Shown here: in pieces, positions 4,895 through 7,217 of the stretch | How positions within the stretch are numbered: the stretch's first letter is position 1 | Layout: the number at the start of each line of letters is the position of its first letter | Source of the DNA: JAGLQA01 sp023135565 | GTDB lineage: Bacteria; Acidobacteriota; Aminicenantia; UBA2199 | Length of the DNA: 7,217 nt | Assembly: GCA_030639305.1 (NCBI GenBank) | Contig: DAOWCY010000291.1 | Coordinates: 1 to 7,217, forward strand | Direction: 5' to 3' | Translations under genes and position numbers: made by a program | Notes under the pieces: generated by a model | Database searches by the model: none | Seen by the model: only the letters and a program-made list of their open reading frames with translations | What the model was told of the DNA's origin: nothing

Positions 4895-7117
4895 ATGGCG
4901 CAAAACGACTTAGACTTGATCAAACAATTAGAAAAAGCTGTGGGCCGGAAATTATCGCGGATCGATTTTAATAAGATTACCGGCTATGGGATACCCGGTT
5001 TCGCTGTGGATAGGGGAAAGCAGGATGAGGTACGGGTCATAGGGATCAATTTATCTAGCAAGGAGTTAAAGGCCATCCCGCCGGTTTTAGCCCGTTTTCA
5101 GCACCTAGAAAAGTTAGATTTGTCTGTTAATAAAATCGGTGATCTCTCTCCCCTAACCGGGCTGACCAACTTGACGGTGTTAAATTTAGATAACAACCAG
5201 GTTATCGACCTCTCCCCCCTAACCGGGCTGACCAACTTGACGACGTTATTTTTTGGTGAAAACCAGGTTATCGACCTCTCCCCCCTAACCGGCCTCTCTC
5301 GCTTACAGGATGTGGACGCCATAGATAATAAAATCACCGCCCTGCCCCCGGCCATCCTGGACCTGAAACCCGAACTCGATGTGGAAGGGAATTGGTTTCC
5401 TGATGAAAATAAAATCTTTCTTAAAGGCAACCCTCTGCAGTTGCCGCCGGAAATCATTAAGAAAGGCAAAGCGGCCATGCGGGTCTATTTCGAATCCCTG
5501 GAAAAAGAAAAGGAACTGCCTTTACAGGAAGTGAAAGTGTTGTTAGTGGGCGATGGCGGGGCCGGCAAAACTTCGCTTGTCAAACAGGTGCTGGGAAAAG
5601 ATTTCGATCCCAAAGAAAACCAGACCCACGGCATCAATATCGAACCCTGGCAGATCAAATTCGAGGACGACGAAATCACCGTCCATCTCTGGGATTTCGG
5701 CGGCCAGGAGATCATGCACGCTACCCACCAATTTTTCCTGTCTAAGCGCAGCCTCTACATCCTGGTGTTGGACGGTCGCAAAGATGAAAAAGCGGAATAC
5801 TGGCTGAAACTGATCGAAAGTTTCGGCGGCGATTCGCCCGTGCTGGCAGTGCTCAACAAGATCGACCAGAACCCCGGTTTCGACGTCAATCGCAAATTTT
5901 TACAGCAGAAGTATAAAAATATCAAAGGTTTTTTCCCCCTGTCCTGCGACAGTGGCGAAGGTGTCGAGGCTTTCCGGGCGGCCCTAAAAGAAGAACTGCC
6001 CCAGGTGGAAATGCTGCAAACCTCCTGGCCTGAGAGCTGGTTCCGGGTCAAGCAGCGGTTGGAAAAAATGTCCGAACATTATATTAACCTGCCCGATTAT
6101 GAAAAGATATGCAGCGAAGAACATGTCACCGGGAAAATCACCTGTGAGACGCTGCTGGAACTGCTCAACGACTTAGGAGTGGCGCTGTATTTTAAAGATT
6201 TCTACTTGAGAGACACCCAGGTTTTGGAACCCGAATGGGTGACCGGCGCGGTGTATAAGATTATCAACGCCCCACTCCTGGCAGAGAAACAAGGGGCGCT
6301 GGAATTAGACATGCTGGGACATATCCTGACCCCGCAAAAATCCGGCGATTATGAGTATCCGCCCGATAAATACCGTTATATAACCGGCTTGATGGAGAAA
6401 TTCGAGATTTGTTATCCTTTAGACCGCGGCAGCCGGGTTTTGGTTCCCGACCTGCTGCCCGTACCTGAACCGGATTTCGCTTTCGATTATGACACTGCGC
6501 TGCGGTTTATCGTGGAGTATGATTTTTTGCCCCGCAGCGTGATGCCCCGTTTCATCGTCAACATGTACCGGGACATCGAAAACAGTTTGCAGTGGCGCAC
6601 AGGCGTGGTGCTGCATGACCCCGAATACGCCGCCCGGGCAATGGTCAGAGCCGACCATGAGGCCCGGCGCATCTATATTTATGTGACCGGCGGGCAAAAA
6701 CGGGACTATTTCGCCGTAGTGCTCGGCACCCTGCGCCGCATCAACCGCAGTTTCGAGAAACTCAAAGTCAAAGAATTGGTGCCCATGCCCGACGATCCGG
6801 CAACTGCCGCCTCTTATAAACAATTGGTGCAGTACGAGCAGAAAGGCATCGACATTTACATGAGCGGCGAATCCGACAAAGAATACCGGGTCAAAGACCT
6901 TTTGGGCACTATCGCGGACAACCGGACTATTACGGAAGAAGAACTGCTGCGCTATTTGAAAAAAATAGCCGACGAAAAAGATACGAAAGAGAGCCTGAAT
7001 CAAAAGCTGCATGATAATTTTGTTTTTCAGCCCAATGTGTTCGGCATCGGATTCAATGTGAACAATATGATCGACAAAGTCCTTGCCCTGATAAATAAAA
7101 AGAAAAAAGGAAAATAA
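4895..7117 (+). CDS. LRR-Roc-COR (Roco family) GTPase
   Basis: This is a 740-residue predicted cytoplasmic protein with no signal peptide or membrane segment. In order it has an N-terminal lead (1-45), leucine-rich repeats (about 46-190) of the LTxLxxLxLxxNxIxDLSPL type, a Roc GTPase domain (about 212-370) and a COR dimerisation region (about 371-670), then a tail (671-740). The Roc motifs are intact: P-loop GDGGAGKT at 219-226, switch II WDFGGQE at 266-272 with the Ras-Q61-like Q271, NKID at 321-324, and a candidate G5 around S350-C351. Bacterial Roco proteins are homodimers through COR and cycle between dimer and monomer with nucleotide state; LRRK2 is the human relative. It is shorter than the roughly 1100-residue Chlorobium Roco. 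The tail contains FQPNVFGIGFNVN at 711-723, a strongly patterned segment whose role is not known to me. It is transcribed divergently from the exporter operon with its own promoter, so a shared function is only a guess. The cellular role is unknown. Confidence 0.93.
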   Translation: MAQNDLDLIKQLEKAVGRKLSRIDFNKITGYGIPGFAVDRGKQDEVRVIGINLSSKELKAIPPVLARFQHLEKLDLSVNKIGDLSPLTGLTNLTVLNLDNNQVIDLSPLTGLTNLTTLFFGENQVIDLSPLTGLSRLQDVDAIDNKITALPPAILDLKPELDVEGNWFPDENKIFLKGNPLQLPPEIIKKGKAAMRVYFESLEKEKELPLQEVKVLLVGDGGAGKTSLVKQVLGKDFDPKENQTHGINIEPWQIKFEDDEITVHLWDFGGQEIMHATHQFFLSKRSLYILVLDGRKDEKAEYWLKLIESFGGDSPVLAVLNKIDQNPGFDVNRKFLQQKYKNIKGFFPLSCDSGEGVEAFRAALKEELPQVEMLQTSWPESWFRVKQRLEKMSEHYINLPDYEKICSEEHVTGKITCETLLELLNDLGVALYFKDFYLRDTQVLEPEWVTGAVYKIINAPLLAEKQGALELDMLGHILTPQKSGDYEYPPDKYRYITGLMEKFEICYPLDRGSRVLVPDLLPVPEPDFAFDYDTALRFIVEYDFLPRSVMPRFIVNMYRDIENSLQWRTGVVLHDPEYAARAMVRADHEARRIYIYVTGGQKRDYFAVVLGTLRRINRSFEKLKVKELVPMPDDPATAASYKQLVQYEQKGIDIYMSGESDKEYRVKDLLGTIADNRTITEEELLRYLKKIADEKDTKESLNQKLHDNFVFQPNVFGIGFNVNNMIDKVLALINKKKKGK
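5141..5338 (+). repeat. 66-bp tandem repeats encoding leucine-rich repeat units
   Basis: Three 22-codon units start at 5141, 5207 and 5273. Units 1 and 2 are identical at 56 of 66 bases; unit 3 matches unit 2 over its first 20 bases and then diverges. Each unit encodes one LRR beginning DLSPLTGL. The near-identity points to recent duplication or gene conversion within the array, and such arrays readily change copy number. Confidence 0.9.
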
Positions 7118-7153
7118 CAAACACAACATTCAATGTTCAATAAATAGGTCGTT

Positions 7154-7213
7154 CTTGCCTACTATGAAATTACTCTGCCTTCGGCGACCCTGCCGGGTGA
7201 CGCCCCCAATGGT
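7154..7213 (-). repeat. Dispersed palindromic repeat, copy C (inverted)
   Basis: The reverse complement of 7154-7197 matches copy A (23-66) at 40 of 44 bases, including the core CCCGGCAGGGTCGCCG and the tail TTTCATAGTAGGC. Similarity is lost beyond 7197, apart from a loosely similar C-rich stretch (CGCCCCCAA). It lies 36 bases downstream of the Roco stop codon in opposite orientation to copy A. No convincing terminator for the Roco gene was found in the 100 bases after its stop codon. Confidence 0.75.
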
Positions 7214-7217
7214 TTCA

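Noticed and set aside
4661..4903. 80-codon minus-strand frame across the intergenic repeats
   Set aside because: It reads through palindromic repeats and the Roco promoter; the peptide (LPPAALPGAKLLKKFG) is a direct translation of the repeat, and no ribosome binding site of note precedes it.
6419..7129. Long open frame (236 codons) on the minus strand inside the Roco gene
   Set aside because: It is fully antisense to the COR region and tail, where the plus frame has clear domain motifs and its own ribosome binding site. The antisense translation shows no recognisable domain.
7125..7137. AACATT-C-AATGTT palindrome after the Roco stop codon as a terminator
   Set aside because: It is a short A/T-rich stem with a one-base loop and no T-tract after it.

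Overview
The window looks like chromosomal DNA from a low- to mid-GC Gram-positive bacterium, most likely a clostridial Firmicute. The reasons are strong AGGAGG-type ribosome binding sites, textbook sigma-A promoters (one a perfect TTGACA-17-TATAAT behind A/T tracts), a short YtrA-type GntR regulator heading an ABC-2 exporter operon, and a lipoprotein signal peptide. No rRNA, tRNA, transposase or CRISPR array is visible, and the species cannot be fixed from the sequence.

Left two thirds (4592 down to 135, minus strand): a regulator-exporter operon. The order of transcription is GntR/YtrA-like repressor (4542-4132), possibly a 58-codon small ORF (4130-3954), ABC ATPase (3973-3143), ABC-2 permease 1 (3150-2422), a lipid-anchored ankyrin-repeat protein (2390-888) and ABC-2 permease 2 (878-135). 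Gene junctions are tight: an 8-bp overlap, then gaps of 31 bp and 9 bp, the last with the ribosome binding site built over the stop codon. The two permeases are paralogues and probably form a heterodimer driven by the ATPase. The ATPase lacks the usual switch histidine and Q-loop glutamine. An ankyrin solenoid anchored on the outer face of the membrane, encoded between the two halves of a transporter, is the most unusual arrangement here.

Divergent intergenic region (4555-4894): it holds the repressor promoter with an imperfect palindrome over its -10 box, then a run of palindromic repetitive sequence (4643-4839), then a separate sigma-A promoter for the rightward gene.

Right third (4895-7117, plus strand): one gene for a 740-residue LRR-Roc-COR (Roco family) GTPase with intact G1, G3 and G4 motifs. 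Its leucine-rich repeat array contains nearly identical 66-bp units whose differences fall almost entirely in the codons of the predicted ligand-facing surface.

A dispersed repeat (core CCCGGCAGGGYCGCCG) occurs three times: at the left edge, upstream of the Roco gene, and inverted at the right edge. The left and right copies share a 44-bp stretch differing at 4 positions and bracket all the genes in inverted orientation. Whether this marks a mobile or rearranged unit, or just a common genomic repeat, cannot be decided from this window alone.
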